From positions 1,788,001-1,852,000 of the forward strand of contig NZ_OU015430.1 of assembly GCF_907164845.1 (NCBI RefSeq): a stretch of 64,000 bases of DNA, read 5' to 3'. The translations under genes were made by a program, and so were the position numbers. Within the stretch, counting starts at the first letter, position 1. Every line of letters starts with the position of its first letter. Positions 12,296 through 25,014 of the stretch are shown here, one piece after another. The stretch comes from Lysobacter luteus. Lineage in GTDB: Bacteria > Pseudomonadota > Gammaproteobacteria > Xanthomonadales > Xanthomonadaceae. The notes beneath the pieces are model-generated. The model was not told where the DNA came from. It did no database searches and saw only the letters and a list, made by a program, of their open reading frames with translations.

Positions 12296-12811
12296 CTAGA
12301 AGTCCGGGTCCCAGTCGACGGTGATCGTGCGCGTTGCCAGGTCGATGTCGGTCACGTACTGCGGCCTCACGAACGGGATCATGCGCTCACGCTCGGAGTC
12401 GCGCGCGACCAGCACGTCGTTGGCACCGGTGGAGAACAGGTGGGAGACGTTCCCCAGGTCGACCCCTTCGAGGTTGACCACGCGCAGCCCTTCCAGGTCG
12501 ACCCAGTAGAACTCGCCCGGCTTGGGCGGGGGCAGCGCGTCACGCGGGACGTGGATCTCCAGTCCCCGCAGGGCCTCGGCCGCAGTGCGGTCATCGACGT
12601 CGGGGAAGCGCGCCACCAAGTGCTTGCCTTGCTCGTGCCCGCGTACGCCCTCGACCAGCCGCTCGCGGCCCTGCGCGTCGCGCAGGGTCCAGGGCTGGTA
12701 ACGGAAAATCTCCAGGCGGGGCTCGGTCCAGGACTCGAGCTTGACCTCGCCACGCAAGCCAAGCGCGCCGGCCACCCTGCCGAGGAGGATGCGACGCCCT
12801 TGATCGTTCAT
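12296..12811 (-). CDS. rimM: 16S rRNA processing protein RimM
   Basis: A 171-residue RimM, which binds S19 and helps 30S head maturation. The N-terminal barrel ([23 protein letters not shown]) and the PRC-barrel ([15 protein letters not shown]... [23 protein letters not shown]) are both present and complete. It lies between rpsP (37 bases upstream) and trmD (10 bases downstream). Confidence 0.97.
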   Translation of the reverse strand: MNDQGRRILLGRVAGALGLRGEVKLESWTEPRLEIFRYQPWTLRDAQGRERLVEGVRGHEQGKHLVARFPDVDDRTAAEALRGLEIHVPRDALPPPKPGEFYWVDLEGLRVVNLEGVDLGNVSHLFSTGANDVLVARDSERERMIPFVRPQYVTDIDLATRTITVDWDPDF

Positions 12812-12848
12812 TGCCGGAAGCGGGCCGCCGCGTGGGCGGCCCGGCAGA

Positions 12849-13106
12849 TCAGGCCGCGGTAGCGGTCTTGGCCGCTTCCTTGTACAGCACGGCGACCTTG
12901 TCGGTCAGCTGCGCGCCGTTGCCCAGCCAGTGCTTCACGCGCTCGAGGTCGAGCTCGACGCGCTTCTCGCCACCAGTGGCAATCGGGTTGTAGAAACCAA
13001 CGCGCTCGATGTTGCGGCCGTCGCGGGCGCTGCGGCTGTCGGTGACGATGATGTGGTAGAAGGGACGCTTCTTGGCGCCGCCGCGGGTCAGTCGGATCTT
13101 GACCAT
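12849..13106 (-). CDS. rpsP: 30S ribosomal protein S16
   Basis: An 85-residue S16 with the usual start [19 protein letters not shown], then [22 protein letters not shown]16 is needed for 30S assembly. It is the first gene of the rpsP-rimM-trmD-rplS operon, 98 bases downstream of ffh on the same strand. RBS GGAAAG lies before the ATG at 13106. Confidence 0.98.
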   Translation of the reverse strand: MVKIRLTRGGAKKRPFYHIIVTDSRSARDGRNIERVGFYNPIATGGEKRVELDLERVKHWLGNGAQLTDKVAVLYKEAAKTATAA

Positions 13107-13204
13107 GGGGTTGCTTTCCTGTGTTGCCCAGCCGCCGGGATGACGGGGTAAGCCGGCAAGTATAAAGGGTGTTCCGCCCTCGATGGAAGCGCCGCCGTAC
13201 GGCC

Positions 13205-14569
13205 CTAGAACGGCATGCCGCCGCGACCGCCCATCATCCCGCGCATGCCGCGCATCATGCCCTTCATGCCGCCGCGGCCCAGCTTGCCCATCATTTTCTC
13301 CATCTGCTGGTACTGCTTCATCAGCTTGTTTACGTCGGCCGGTGTAACGCCGGCGCCGGCGGCGATCCGCTTGCGGCGGGATCCGTTCAGCAACGCCGGG
13401 TTACGGCGCTCCTTCTTGGTCATCGAGTTGATGATGGCCACCAGGCGCGGGACTTCCTTGCCGGTCACCTGCGCCTTCACCGACTCGGGGATCTGGCCCA
13501 TGCCCGGCAGCTTGTCCATCAGGCCGCTGATGCCGCCCATGTTCTGCATCTGCTCGAGCTGGTCCTTCATGTCGTTGAGGTCGAACTTCTTGCCCTTGGC
13601 GACCTTCTCGGCCAGCCTGGTCGCCTTGTCCTTGTCGACCTGCTGCTCGACCTGCTCGACCAGGCTCAGCACGTCGCCCATGTCGAGGATGCGGCTGGCG
13701 ACTCGGTCGGGGTGGAACACGTCCAGGCCGTCGGGCTTCTCGCTGACGCCGATGAACTTGATCGGCTTGCCAGTCACGTAGCGCACCGACAGCGCCGCGC
13801 CGCCGCGGGCGTCACCGTCGGTCTTGGTCAGGACCACACCGGTCAGCGGCAGCGCCTCCCCGAACGCCTTGGCGGTGTTGGCCGCGTCCTGGCCGGTCAT
13901 CGAGTCGACCACGAACAGGGTCTCGGCCGGGTTGACCGCGGCGTGCAGCGCCTTGATCTCCGCCATCATCGCCTCGTCGATCGCGAGGCGGCCGGCGGTA
14001 TCGACGATCAGCACGTCGACGAAGGACTTGCGCGCATCGTCGATCGCGGCGCGGACGATGGCCTCGGGCTTCTGGTCGGCCGTGGACGGGAAGAACAGCA
14101 CGTCCACCTGCTGGGCCAGCGTCTCCAGCTGGGCGATCGCCGCCGGCCGGTAGACGTCGGCCGACACCACCATGACCTTCTTCTTGCGCTTGTCCTTGAG
14201 GTGCTTGGCCAGCTTGCCGACCGTGGTGGTCTTGCCCGCGCCCTGCAGGCCGGCCATCAGGATGACCGCCGGAGCCGGCACGTTGAGATTCAGGTCGTTG
14301 GCCTGCGACCCCATGACCGTGGTCATCTCGTCGCGCACGACCTTGATCAGTGCCTGACCCGGGGTCAGCGACTTCAGCACCTCCTGGCCGACCGCACGGA
14401 CCTTGATCCGCTCGATCAGCGCCTGCACCACCGGCAGCGCGACGTCGGCTTCCAGCAGCGCGATGCGGACCTCGCGCAGCGACTCGCGGATGTTCTCCTC
14501 GGTCAGCCGGCCGCGGCCGCGCAGCCGCTCGATGGTGCCGGACAGGCGCTGGGTCAGGGATTCGAACAT
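13205..14569 (-). CDS. ffh: Signal recognition particle protein Ffh
   Basis: The SRP54 GTPase that binds 4.5S RNA and hydrophobic signal sequences and targets ribosomes to FtsY at the membrane. It is 454 residues: N domain ([18 protein letters not shown]), G domain with P-loop [16 protein letters not shown] and [10 protein letters not shown], and a C-terminal M domain ending in a Met/Gly-rich stretch ([14 protein letters not shown]). The ATG at 14569 matches family N-termini; 89 upstream open codons overlap the divergent ypjD and are not coding. The 87 bases to ypjD must hold both promoters. Confidence 0.98.
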   Translation of the reverse strand: MFESLTQRLSGTIERLRGRGRLTEENIRESLREVRIALLEADVALPVVQALIERIKVRAVGQEVLKSLTPGQALIKVVRDEMTTVMGSQANDLNLNVPAPAVILMAGLQGAGKTTTVGKLAKHLKDKRKKKVMVVSADVYRPAAIAQLETLAQQVDVLFFPSTADQKPEAIVRAAIDDARKSFVDVLIVDTAGRLAIDEAMMAEIKALHAAVNPAETLFVVDSMTGQDAANTAKAFGEALPLTGVVLTKTDGDARGGAALSVRYVTGKPIKFIGVSEKPDGLDVFHPDRVASRILDMGDVLSLVEQVEQQVDKDKATRLAEKVAKGKKFDLNDMKDQLEQMQNMGGISGLMDKLPGMGQIPESVKAQVTGKEVPRLVAIINSMTKKERRNPALLNGSRRKRIAAGAGVTPADVNKLMKQYQQMEKMMGKLGRGGMKGMMRGMRGMMGGRGGMPF

Positions 14570-14656
14570 GGACAGGGACGCCGCGGAACGTTGGGGACCG
14601 CGAATTATACGGGCCGTACCGGCGTCATCGGCGACCGGCCCGGCTACACTTGGGCG

Positions 14657-15445
14657 ATGACAATCGTTCTCATCGCCGCCGTGCTTTACCTCGCCGCCAG
14701 CATGCTGCTGGTGGTCAACGTCCGGCGCGAGGATGGCCATGGTCGCGCGTGGCTGTTGCCGGCACTGGTGGCGATGGTGCTCCACGGCGCCGCCCACGTG
14801 CTGGCCTGGCGCGCCATCGGCGGCGCCGACCTGCATTTCTTTGCTGCGCTGTCACTGGTCGGCCTGGGCATGGCGATGCTGACCACGCTGGTCGGCGCCG
14901 GCGGGCGGATGGCCGCGCTGGGGGTGGTGGTGTTCCCGCTGGCGGCCGCGGCGCTGGTGGCCTGCGAGCTCTACGGCCACGTGCCGCCCGAGCCGCTGGA
15001 CTGGCGCCTGCAACTGCACGCCTGGCTGGCGCTGCTGGCCTACGCGACGCTCGCGGTGGCCGCGCTGCTTGCGTTGATGCTGTGGCTGCAGGAGCGCGCG
15101 CTGCGCCGCCGCGAGTTCCATGGCTGGCTGCGCGCCCTGCCCCCGCTGGTGGCATTGGAGACGCTGCTGTTCCGGACGATCGCCGCCGGCTTCATCCTGC
15201 TCAGTGCCACCTTGCTGACCGGCGCGTTGTTCGTCGCCGACATGTTCGCCCAGCACCTCGTCCACAAGACCGTGCTCAGCGTGCTGTCGTGGCTGGTGTT
15301 CGGATGCCTGCTGGTCGGGCGCTGGCGCTACGGCTGGCGCGGTCGCGTCGCGGCGCGCTGGACCCTGGCGGCAATGGCGCTGCTGGTGCTGGCGTTCTTC
15401 GGCAGCAAGTTCGTGCTGGAGCTGGTGCTGGGCTACGGGGTGTAG
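14657..15445 (+). CDS. ypjD: Cytochrome c assembly-like membrane protein YpjD/CorE
   Basis: A 262-residue inner-membrane protein of the CcmC/CcsA-like family (cytochrome C assembly domain), with about eight hydrophobic helices beginning at the N-terminus (MTIVLIAAVLYLAASMLLVV). Members next to ffh in gammaproteobacteria are named YpjD or CorE. A role in heme or metal-ion handling has been proposed, but the biochemistry is not settled. The ATG at 14657 begins the first membrane helix directly. It is divergent from ffh and convergent with radA, with a REP-like element between. Confidence 0.85.
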   Translation: MTIVLIAAVLYLAASMLLVVNVRREDGHGRAWLLPALVAMVLHGAAHVLAWRAIGGADLHFFAALSLVGLGMAMLTTLVGAGGRMAALGVVVFPLAAAALVACELYGHVPPEPLDWRLQLHAWLALLAYATLAVAALLALMLWLQERALRRREFHGWLRALPPLVALETLLFRTIAAGFILLSATLLTGALFVADMFAQHLVHKTVLSVLSWLVFGCLLVGRWRYGWRGRVAARWTLAAMALLVLAFFGSKFVLELVLGYGV

Positions 15446-15468
15446 CCGCGCGACCGCGTGGCTTGAAC

Positions 15469-15542
15469 GTAGGAGCGACGTAAGTCGCGACCTGTCCATC
15501 GAAGGGCCAGGCCAGTGGCATCGCGACTTACTTCGCTCCTAC
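15469..15542. repeat. REP-like inverted repeat pair
   Basis: Two 22-base arms, 15469-15490 (beginning GTAGGAGCGACGTAAG) and 15521-15542 (ending CTTCGCTCCTAC), are inverse complements with one mismatch and a 30-base centre. Each arm also folds alone (GCGAC-GTAA-GTCGC in the first). The GTAGGAGCG core is the hallmark of REP elements in Pseudomonas and xanthomonads. It sits between the convergent ends of ypjD and radA, where it may act as a bidirectional terminator. No RAYT transposase is in the window. Confidence 0.8.
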
Positions 15543-15588
15543 GGCGGGGCGGCCCGTGGCGGGGTGCACGGGTGACTCGGTCCAGCCG

Positions 15589-17007
15589 CTACTCCGCCGC
15601 CTCCAGCGCATCGGACAGCCGCTCCACTGCAACGACCTCCATCTCGCCAATGCGGCGGGACTTCGGCGCGTTGGCCTTGGGGATGATCGCCCGCTTGAAA
15701 CCATGGGTCGCCGCTTCCTTCAGGCGGTCCTCGCCGTTGGGCACCGGGCGTATTTCGCCGGACAGGCCGACTTCGCCGAACGCGATCGTGCGCTCGGCCA
15801 GCGGCCTGTCACGCAAGCTCGACAACACCGCCAGCAGCACCGGCAGGTCGGCTGCGGTCTCCTGCACGCGGATGCCGCCGACCACGTTGACGAATACGTC
15901 CTGGTCGCCCACCCCCACCCCGCCGTGCCGATGCAGTACCGCCAGCAGCATCGCCAGCCGGTTACCTTCCATGCCGACTGCGACCCGGCGCGGGTTGCTC
16001 AGTGGCGAGGCGTCCACCAGCGCCTGCACCTCGACGAGCAGCGGCCGGGTGCCTTCGCGCGTGACCATCACGCAGCTGCCCGGTTGTGGGCTCGCGCTGC
16101 CCGACAGGAAGATCGCCGACGGGTTGGGCACCTCGCGCAGGCCCTTGTCGCCCATCGCGAACACACCCAGCTCGTTGACCGCACCGAAGCGGTTCTTGAA
16201 TGCGCGCAGCACCCGGAAGCGGCTGCCCGACTCGCCTTCGAAGTACAGCACCGCGTCGACCATGTGCTCGAGCACGCGCGGGCCGGCGATGCCGCCCTCC
16301 TTGGTGACGTGGCCAACCAGGAACACCGCGGTGCCGGTCTCCTTGGCGTAGCGCACCAGCCGCGCGGCGCTCTCGCGGACCTGGCTGACCGAACCGGGAG
16401 CCGCCGTCAGTGATTCGGTCCACAGCGTCTGCACCGAGTCGGCCACGATCAGGCCCGGCCGGGTCGCCACCGCCTGCTCCAGGATGCGCTCCACGCCGGT
16501 CTCGGCCAGCGCGCTGATGCCATCCAAGGGCAGGTCGAGCCGCTGCGCGCGCCCGGCCACCTGCGACAGCGACTCCTCGCCGGTCACATAGAGCGCCGGC
16601 AGCGTGCCCGCCATCCGGGCGACCGCCTGCAACAGCAGCGTCGACTTGCCGATGCCGGGATCGCCGCCGACCAGCACGACGGCGCCACTGACCAGCCCGC
16701 CCCCGAGCACCCGGTCGAGCTCGCCGATTCCAGTGGACACGCGGGCGTGCTCGGTGTGGGCGACATCCTTCAACGCGGTGACCTTCGGCGGGTCGACCTT
16801 GCCGGCCCAGCCGCTGCGTCGCGAGGCGCCCGCAGCGCCGGCCTTCTGCGCCGCGGCGGACTCGATCACGAACTCACTGAGCGTGTTCCACTCGCCACAC
16901 TCGGCGCACTGGCCCTGCCACTTGTTGTGGTCGGCGCCGCACTCGTTGCAGACGTAGGCGACCTTGGCCTTGGCGGCGGATCGGGGTGGCTTGGCGGCGA
17001 TGGACAT
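15589..17007 (-). CDS. radA: DNA repair protein RadA
   Basis: A RecA-like helicase that promotes branch migration during recombination. The 472-residue product has an N-terminal zinc finger (C20, C23, C34, C37: YVCNECG...CAECGEW), Walker A GGDPGIGKSTLLLQ, the RadA signature KNRFGAVNELGVFAM, and a C-terminal Lon-protease-like domain (DQDVFVNVVGGIRVQETAADL). The ATG at 17007 is preferred to a TTG ten codons upstream. It is followed at a distance by the REP-like repeat. Confidence 0.96.
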   Translation of the reverse strand: MSIAAKPPRSAAKAKVAYVCNECGADHNKWQGQCAECGEWNTLSEFVIESAAAQKAGAAGASRRSGWAGKVDPPKVTALKDVAHTEHARVSTGIGELDRVLGGGLVSGAVVLVGGDPGIGKSTLLLQAVARMAGTLPALYVTGEESLSQVAGRAQRLDLPLDGISALAETGVERILEQAVATRPGLIVADSVQTLWTESLTAAPGSVSQVRESAARLVRYAKETGTAVFLVGHVTKEGGIAGPRVLEHMVDAVLYFEGESGSRFRVLRAFKNRFGAVNELGVFAMGDKGLREVPNPSAIFLSGSASPQPGSCVMVTREGTRPLLVEVQALVDASPLSNPRRVAVGMEGNRLAMLLAVLHRHGGVGVGDQDVFVNVVGGIRVQETAADLPVLLAVLSSLRDRPLAERTIAFGEVGLSGEIRPVPNGEDRLKEAATHGFKRAIIPKANAPKSRRIGEMEVVAVERLSDALEAAE

Positions 17008-17070
17008 TGGGGCGTGCGCGAGGGGACCAGGTGCCAATGTACCGGCAGGGCGTCGCGCGGAGCGAGACGG

Positions 17071-18096
17071 TCAGGATAGGTTGCGCACGTACCAGGGCAT
17101 TGCGGCCCCCAGCCCGGCGGCCAGGTCGTGGGTCGGACAGTAGCCGAGCAGTTCGCGCGCGGCGCTCACGTCGGCCAGTGAGTGCCGCACGTCGCCCGGC
17201 CGGAACTCGCGGTACACAGGCTCGCGCCCGTAGGCCACTCCGCACCCCGCGAGCGCGCCACGGATCGCCTCGAACAGCTGCTCAAGCGTGTTCCGGTCGC
17301 CTACGGCCATGTTGTAGACGCGGGGCCGCGCTGCCTCCGGTGCCGTCGCAGCAAGCAGGTTCGCCTGGATCGCGTTCTCGACGAAGGTGAAATCGCGGCT
17401 GGTCTGGCCATCGCCGTTGATGCAGACCTCCTCGCCGCGGATCATCGCCGCCGTCCACTTGGGGATGACCGCCGCGTAGGCGCCACCGGGGTTCTGCCGC
17501 TTGCCGAACACGTTGAAGTAGCGCAATCCGATGGTCGGGAAGCCGTAACACCGCGCGAACACGTCCGCGTACAGCTCGTTGACGTACTTGGTCACCGCGT
17601 ACGGGGACAGCGGCTTGCCGATCCGGTCCTCGACCTTCGGAAGCGCCGGGTGATCGCCGTAGGTCGAACTGCTGGCGGCGTAGGTGAAGCTGCGCACCTG
17701 CGCGTCGCGCGCGGCCACCAGCATGTTGAGGAAGCCATCGATGTTCGCGCGATTGGTGGCGATGGGATTCTCGAGCGACCGGGGCACCGAGCCCAAGGCC
17801 GCCTGGTGCAACACGTGGTCGACCGTCGAACAGGCACGCCGGCAGGTGTCGAGGTCGCAGATGTCGCCTTCGATGAACTCGAACCGGGCCCACTGCCCCG
17901 GCGTGACCGTCCCCTGCACTTCGTCCAGGTTGTGTCGGAACCCCGTGGCGAAGTTGTCCAGGCCGATGACCCGCTGGTCCAGCCGCAGCAGTGCCTCGAG
18001 CAGGTTGGAGCCGATGAACCCCGCGCACCCCGTCACCAGCCAGGTCCTGGGCGCTGCGCGTATTTCCGTCTTCGCCTGCTCGTACCGGCCCGTCAT
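17071..18096 (-). CDS. wbpP: UDP-N-acetylglucosamine 4-epimerase-like SDR (WbpP/TviC type)
   Basis: A 341-residue extended short-chain dehydrogenase. It has the NAD motif [16 protein letters not shown], catalytic Ser region [15 protein letters not shown] and Tyr-X3-Lys ([14 protein letters not shown]). The 15-20 residue N-terminal extension and [13 protein letters not shown] are typical of WbpP/TviC enzymes that interconvert UDP-GlcNAc(A) and UDP-GalNAc(A). It lies 9 bases after a WbpO/TviB-like dehydrogenase in one transcript. Together they would make UDP-GalNAcA-type sugars for a capsule, O-antigen or exopolysaccharide. The exact substrate is inferred. Confidence 0.88.
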   Translation of the reverse strand: MTGRYEQAKTEIRAAPRTWLVTGCAGFIGSNLLEALLRLDQRVIGLDNFATGFRHNLDEVQGTVTPGQWARFEFIEGDICDLDTCRRACSTVDHVLHQAALGSVPRSLENPIATNRANIDGFLNMLVAARDAQVRSFTYAASSSTYGDHPALPKVEDRIGKPLSPYAVTKYVNELYADVFARCYGFPTIGLRYFNVFGKRQNPGGAYAAVIPKWTAAMIRGEEVCINGDGQTSRDFTFVENAIQANLLAATAPEAARPRVYNMAVGDRNTLEQLFEAIRGALAGCGVAYGREPVYREFRPGDVRHSLADVSAARELLGYCPTHDLAAGLGAAMPWYVRNLS

Positions 18097-18105
18097 ATCC
18101 GTCCT

Positions 18106-19380
18106 CTACAGCCGCCCGTCTACCGCTTCGCGCGGCAGCAGGTACTTGACGTCGTACAGGATGGACACCGGCTTGCCATAGGCACGGATGCCTTCGGCCC
18201 CGAGCTGGCGGAACTTGTCGTGCCCCACCGCGACGATCACGGCGTCGTACATGCCCTGCCCAGGCGCAACCAGGGCCAGTCCGTACTCGTGTTGTGCCTG
18301 GACCTCGTCGACCCACGGGTCGCACACGTCGACCCTTACGCTGTATCCGTGCAGCGCGGCGACGATATCGACGACCCGGGTGTTACGCAGGTCCGGGCAG
18401 TTCTCCTTGAACGCCAGGCCGAGCACCAGCACCCGGGCGTCCACCGGATTGATGCCCTTGCGCACCATCAGCCGGATCACCTCGCCGGCCACGTAGGCCC
18501 CCATGCCGTCGTTGGTGCGGCGCCCGGCGAGGATCACGTCCGGGTGGTGGCCGATCTCCTGTGCCTTGTGGGTCAGGTAATACGGGTCGACACCGATGCA
18601 ATGGCCGCCGACCAGGCCTGGCCGGAACGGCAGGAAGTTCCACTTGGTCCCGGCCGCCTCAAGCACTTCGAGCGTGTCGATCCCCAGCTTGTTGAACAGC
18701 ATCGCCAGATCGTTCACCAGCGCGATGTTGAGGTCGCGTTGGGTGTTCTCGATCACCTTGGCGGCCTCGGCGACCTTGATGCTGCTGGCCCTGTGGGTGC
18801 CCGCGGTGATGATGCTGCCGTACAAGCGGTCGACGAACTCGGCCACCTCCGGCGTGGACCCGGACGTCACCTTGAGGATGCTGGTGACGCGGTGTTCCCT
18901 GTCACCCGGATTGATGCGCTCCGGGCTGTAGCCCGCGAAGAAGTCTTCGTTGAACTTCAGGCCCGAGGCGCGTTCCAGGATTGGCACGCAGACCTCCTCG
19001 GTGCACCCCGGGTAGACCGTCGATTCGTAGATCACCACGTCCCCGGCGGACAGGACCTGCCCCAGCGCCTCGCTCGCCCGGACGAGCGGCGTCAGGTCCG
19101 GCCGCTTGGCGGTATCGATCGGCGTGGGCACCGTGACGATGTAGACGTTGCAGTCCGAAAGGTCCCGCAACTCGCTGGTGAAGCCCAGTCGACCGGCTTC
19201 GGCCAGTTCGGCGGGCGTGACCTCCAGCGTGCCGTCATGCCCCGCACGCAGCTCCTGGATGCGGGCCTCGTTGATATCGAAGCCCACGGTGTCGAACTGC
19301 TTGCCGAACTCCACGGCCAGCGGCAGCCCCACGTACCCCAGGCCGACGATGGCGATACGTGCGTTCTCGATGGACGGCAT
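18106..19380 (-). CDS. wbpO: UDP-N-acetyl-sugar 6-dehydrogenase (WbpO/TviB type)
   Basis: A 424-residue nucleotide-sugar dehydrogenase of the Vi-polysaccharide TviB/WbpO group. It has the Rossmann motif IAIVGLGYVGLPLAVEFG near the N-terminus, the catalytic Cys261 in GGHCIGVDPYYLTHKAQE, and the C-terminal domain (VLVLGLAFKENCPDLRNTRVVDI). It oxidises UDP-GlcNAc (or UDP-GalNAc) at C6 to the uronate with two NAD. RBS AGGGGA precedes the ATG at 19380. It is the first gene of the pair with the WbpP-like epimerase. No glycosyltransferase is near, so the polymer gene cluster must be elsewhere. Confidence 0.9.
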   Translation of the reverse strand: MPSIENARIAIVGLGYVGLPLAVEFGKQFDTVGFDINEARIQELRAGHDGTLEVTPAELAEAGRLGFTSELRDLSDCNVYIVTVPTPIDTAKRPDLTPLVRASEALGQVLSAGDVVIYESTVYPGCTEEVCVPILERASGLKFNEDFFAGYSPERINPGDREHRVTSILKVTSGSTPEVAEFVDRLYGSIITAGTHRASSIKVAEAAKVIENTQRDLNIALVNDLAMLFNKLGIDTLEVLEAAGTKWNFLPFRPGLVGGHCIGVDPYYLTHKAQEIGHHPDVILAGRRTNDGMGAYVAGEVIRLMVRKGINPVDARVLVLGLAFKENCPDLRNTRVVDIVAALHGYSVRVDVCDPWVDEVQAQHEYGLALVAPGQGMYDAVIVAVGHDKFRQLGAEGIRAYGKPVSILYDVKYLLPREAVDGRL

Positions 19381-19459
19381 GCGGTCCCCTGTGCAGGCTG
19401 CTGATCCCAGCACTGTAAACGCAGCCGGCGGGATTCAGGTGCCATGTGCCGGACGCACC

Positions 19460-19487
19460 AAAAAAAAGACCCGCCGGAGCGGGTCTT
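19460..19487 (-). terminator. Intrinsic terminator after tRNA-Thr
   Basis: A 9-bp stem AAGACCCGC (19466-19474) with GCGGGTCTT (19479-19487), loop CGGA, followed on the reverse strand by a run of T. It lies directly after the tRNA-Thr CCA end. Confidence 0.9.
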
Positions 19488-19493
19488 GAAGCT

Positions 19494-19569
19494 TGGTGCC
19501 GGAGATAGGAATCGAACCTACGACCCCATCATTACGAATGACGTGCTCTACCAACTGAGCTACTCCGGC
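19494..19569 (-). tRNA. tRNA-Thr (anticodon CGU)
   Basis: A 76-base tRNA read on the reverse strand. Acceptor stem GCCGGAG/CTCCGGC, D arm GCTCAGTTGGTAGAGC, anticodon stem CGTCA/TGATG with loop TTCGTAA (anticodon CGT at the centre, reading ACG), and T arm GTAGG-TTCGATT-CCTAT. The 3' CCA is encoded (19494-19496). A strong terminator follows. Confidence 0.97.
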
Positions 19570-19605
19570 CAAGAGGCGGGATTCTAGGTGGCGCGTGGAG
19601 GCGGG

Positions 19606-20559
19606 TCAATCGGCGACGAGCTGGATCCGCAGTTCCTTGGGCAGCGCGAACACCATGTTCTCGGGCTTTCCGTCGAGGTTGGAGACCGAGCCGGCGCCGA
19701 GTTCACGCAGCCGGGCGAGCACGTCCTGGACCAGCACTTCGGGAGCCGAGGCGCCGGCGGTGATACCAATGCGGGTGCGTCCGGCCACCCAGGCGGGATC
19801 GATCTCGTCGGCGCCGTCGATCAGGTGGGCCTCCACGCCCTGGCGCTCGGCCAGTTCGCGCAGGCGGTTGGAGTTGGAGCTGTTGACCGAGCCGACCACG
19901 AGCACGAGGTCGCAGCGGGCGCTGAGCTCGCGCACGGCGTCCTGGCGGTTCTGGGTGGCGTAGCAGATGTCGTCGTTCTTCGGCCCCTGGATCGCAGGGA
20001 AGCGCGCCTTGAGGGCATCGATGATGCCGCGGGTATCGTCAACCGACAGCGTGGTCTGGGTGGTGAATGAAACGTTGTCCGGCTGCTCGACCTGCAGCGT
20101 GGCGACGTCGTCCAGGTCCTCGACCAGGTAGATCTGGCCGGTGCCCGCCTCGCGCTGCCACTGGCCCATCGTGCCCTCCACCTCCGGGTGGCCCTCGTGG
20201 CCGATCAGGACCATGTCGCGGCCGGCGCGGCACTGGCGCGCGACCTCCAGGTGGACCTTGGTCACCAGCGGACAGGTCGCGTCGAACACCTTCAGGCCGC
20301 GGCGGTCGGCCTCGGCGCGCACGGCGCGGGACACGCCGTGGGCGCTGAAGATCACGGTGTTGCCGTCGGGCACCTCGTCGAGCTCCTCGACGAAGATCGC
20401 GCCGCGCTGCTTGAGGTCGTCGACCACGAACTTGTTGTGGACCACCTCGTGGCGCACGTAGATTGGTGCGCCGAGGGTTTCCAGCGCACGGTTGACGATC
20501 TCGATCGCACGGTCGACGCCGGCGCAGAAGCCGCGGGGATTGGCGAGGATCAGGTCCAT
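19606..20559 (-). CDS. ispH: 4-hydroxy-3-methylbut-2-enyl diphosphate reductase IspH
   Basis: Last step of the MEP pathway, producing IPP and DMAPP. The 317-residue enzyme has the three [4Fe-4S] cysteines C12 (RGFCAGV), C96 (FDATCP) and C199 (DDICYAT), catalytic Glu126 (GHPEVEG) and the [10 protein letters not shown] phosphate-binding motif. It starts 9 bases after the lspA stop and is the distal gene of murJ-ribF-ileS-lspA-ispH, an order known from many proteobacteria. Confidence 0.98.
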   Translation of the reverse strand: MDLILANPRGFCAGVDRAIEIVNRALETLGAPIYVRHEVVHNKFVVDDLKQRGAIFVEELDEVPDGNTVIFSAHGVSRAVRAEADRRGLKVFDATCPLVTKVHLEVARQCRAGRDMVLIGHEGHPEVEGTMGQWQREAGTGQIYLVEDLDDVATLQVEQPDNVSFTTQTTLSVDDTRGIIDALKARFPAIQGPKNDDICYATQNRQDAVRELSARCDLVLVVGSVNSSNSNRLRELAERQGVEAHLIDGADEIDPAWVAGRTRIGITAGASAPEVLVQDVLARLRELGAGSVSNLDGKPENMVFALPKELRIQLVAD

Positions 20560-20568
20560 CCGGCGATT

Positions 20569-21080
20569 TTACTCCCGAGCCGCATCGGGCTTGCGCTGGC
20601 CGCTGAACAGGCCGAACGCGGCGATGCCGATGGCGCCGCCGACGATGGCGGCGTCGGCCACGTTGAACGCCGGCCAGAAGTAGTCGCCGGCGTACCACTG
20701 GATGAAGTCCACTACGTGGCCGTGGATAAGCCGGTCGACGACGTTGCCGATGGCGCCGCCGATCACCAGCGCGTACGGCAGCGCGGTCTTCCAGTCGCCG
20801 CGCGGCGTGCGCGACAGCCAGTAGCCCAGCAAGCCGCAGATGGCGGCCGCCAGCACCACGAAGAAGTACTTCTGCCAGCCGCCGGCGTCGCTGAGGAAGC
20901 TGAAGGCCGCGCCGGTGTTGTAGGTGCGGTACCAGTTCCAGAAGCCCTCGATGACCGGGATCGGGATGTACTCGGGCAGGCTGGTGAGCACCCAGTACTT
21001 GGTCAGCTGGTCGAGCAGGATGACGACGGCCGAGACGGCCAGCCACGCCATTGCGTTGGGCTTGGGGGCGGTGGTCTTCA

Positions 21081-21081
<1 letters not shown>
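20569..21081 (-). CDS. lspA: Lipoprotein signal peptidase LspA
   Basis: Cleaves the signal peptide of diacylglyceryl-modified prolipoproteins. The 170-residue membrane protein has four hydrophobic helices and the two catalytic Asp motifs [19 protein letters not shown] and [11 protein letters not shown]. The ATG at 21081 has a near-perfect Shine-Dalgarno (AGGAGGTG), and its A is shared with the ileS stop codon (TGATG), giving translational coupling. Confidence 0.97.
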
Positions 21082-23971
<2,890 letters not shown>

Positions 23972-23975
<4 letters not shown>

Positions 23976-24952
23976 GCGGGGGCTCTTGTGGGGTCTTGCG
24001 GAGTGGGGGATTGCGAAAGGATGTCGCGGGCACGGGCGGCGTCGCGGTCCATCTGCTCGACCAGGGCCGGCAGGTCATCGAACTTTTCCTCGTCGCGCAG
24101 ATGGGCGACGAATTCCACTTCGATCCGGCGACCGTACAGGTCGGCATCGAAATCGAACAGGTGGGTCTCAAGCAGCGGCTCCACCCCGTCGACCGTCGGC
24201 CGGGTGCCGAGGCTGGAGACGGCGTCGCACGGGGTGTCGCCCAATCCATGCACGCGGGTGGCATGGATGCCCGACAGTGGGGGCGCCTTGCCGTTGAAAC
24301 GCAGGTTGGCGGTCGGGTAACCCAGCGAGCGGCCCAGCTGCGCGCCACGGGCGACGCGGCCACCGATCGCAAACGGCCGCCCGAGCATGCGCGCGGCACC
24401 GGCGAAGTCGCCGGCCCGCAGGGCGGCACGGATGCGGGTGCTGGATACACGCTCACCATCAAGCACCACCGGTTCGATCTCGTGGGCGGTAAAGCCCTCG
24501 CCGCTATCGGCCAGGCCACTGCCGATCGAGCGCAGCAGCGCCAGATCCCCTGCCCGCCCCTTGCCGAACCGGAAACCGGGACCGACCCAGACCTCGCGCA
24601 CGGCGAGGTGGTCGACCAGCACGGTGCGGACGAAATCCGCAGCCGTCATCGACGCCATCCGCGCATCGAACCGCAGCAGGCCGACCTGGTCGGCGCCCAG
24701 CGCCAGCAGCCCCTCGACCTTGGCGCGCGCCGACAGGAGCCGCGGCGGCGGGTGACCACCGGCGAAGAATTCACGGGGGAGTGGTTCGAACGTCAGCGCG
24801 ACCGCGGGGACGTCCAGCGCGCGTGCACGCGCCACAGCGTGGCGCACCAGTGCCCGATGCCCCAGGTGGAGGCCGTCGAAGGCGCCGATGCAGACCACAC
24901 TGCCGTGCGGGCACCGGGGCCCGCCGTCGACGTCTCGGAACAGCCTGCTCAT
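23972..24952 (-). CDS. ribF: Bifunctional riboflavin kinase / FAD synthetase
   Basis: Converts riboflavin to FMN and FAD. The 326-residue protein has an N-terminal FMN adenylyltransferase domain ([42 protein letters not shown]) and a C-terminal riboflavin kinase domain ([20 protein letters not shown]). The ATG at 24952 starts [11 protein letters not shown]; upstream frame is non-conserved. It overlaps ileS by 4 bases and follows murJ by 62 bases. Confidence 0.96.
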
Positions 24953-25014
24953 CGCCGGAAGTATAGCCGGCACGCGGGTTTGGCCGGGTTGGCCGGGCCC
25001 CGGCGCGAACTCGC

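Noticed and set aside
19494..19569. tRNA-Thr as attachment site of an integrated element
   Set aside because: No integrase and no repeated copy of the tRNA 3' end was found on either side.
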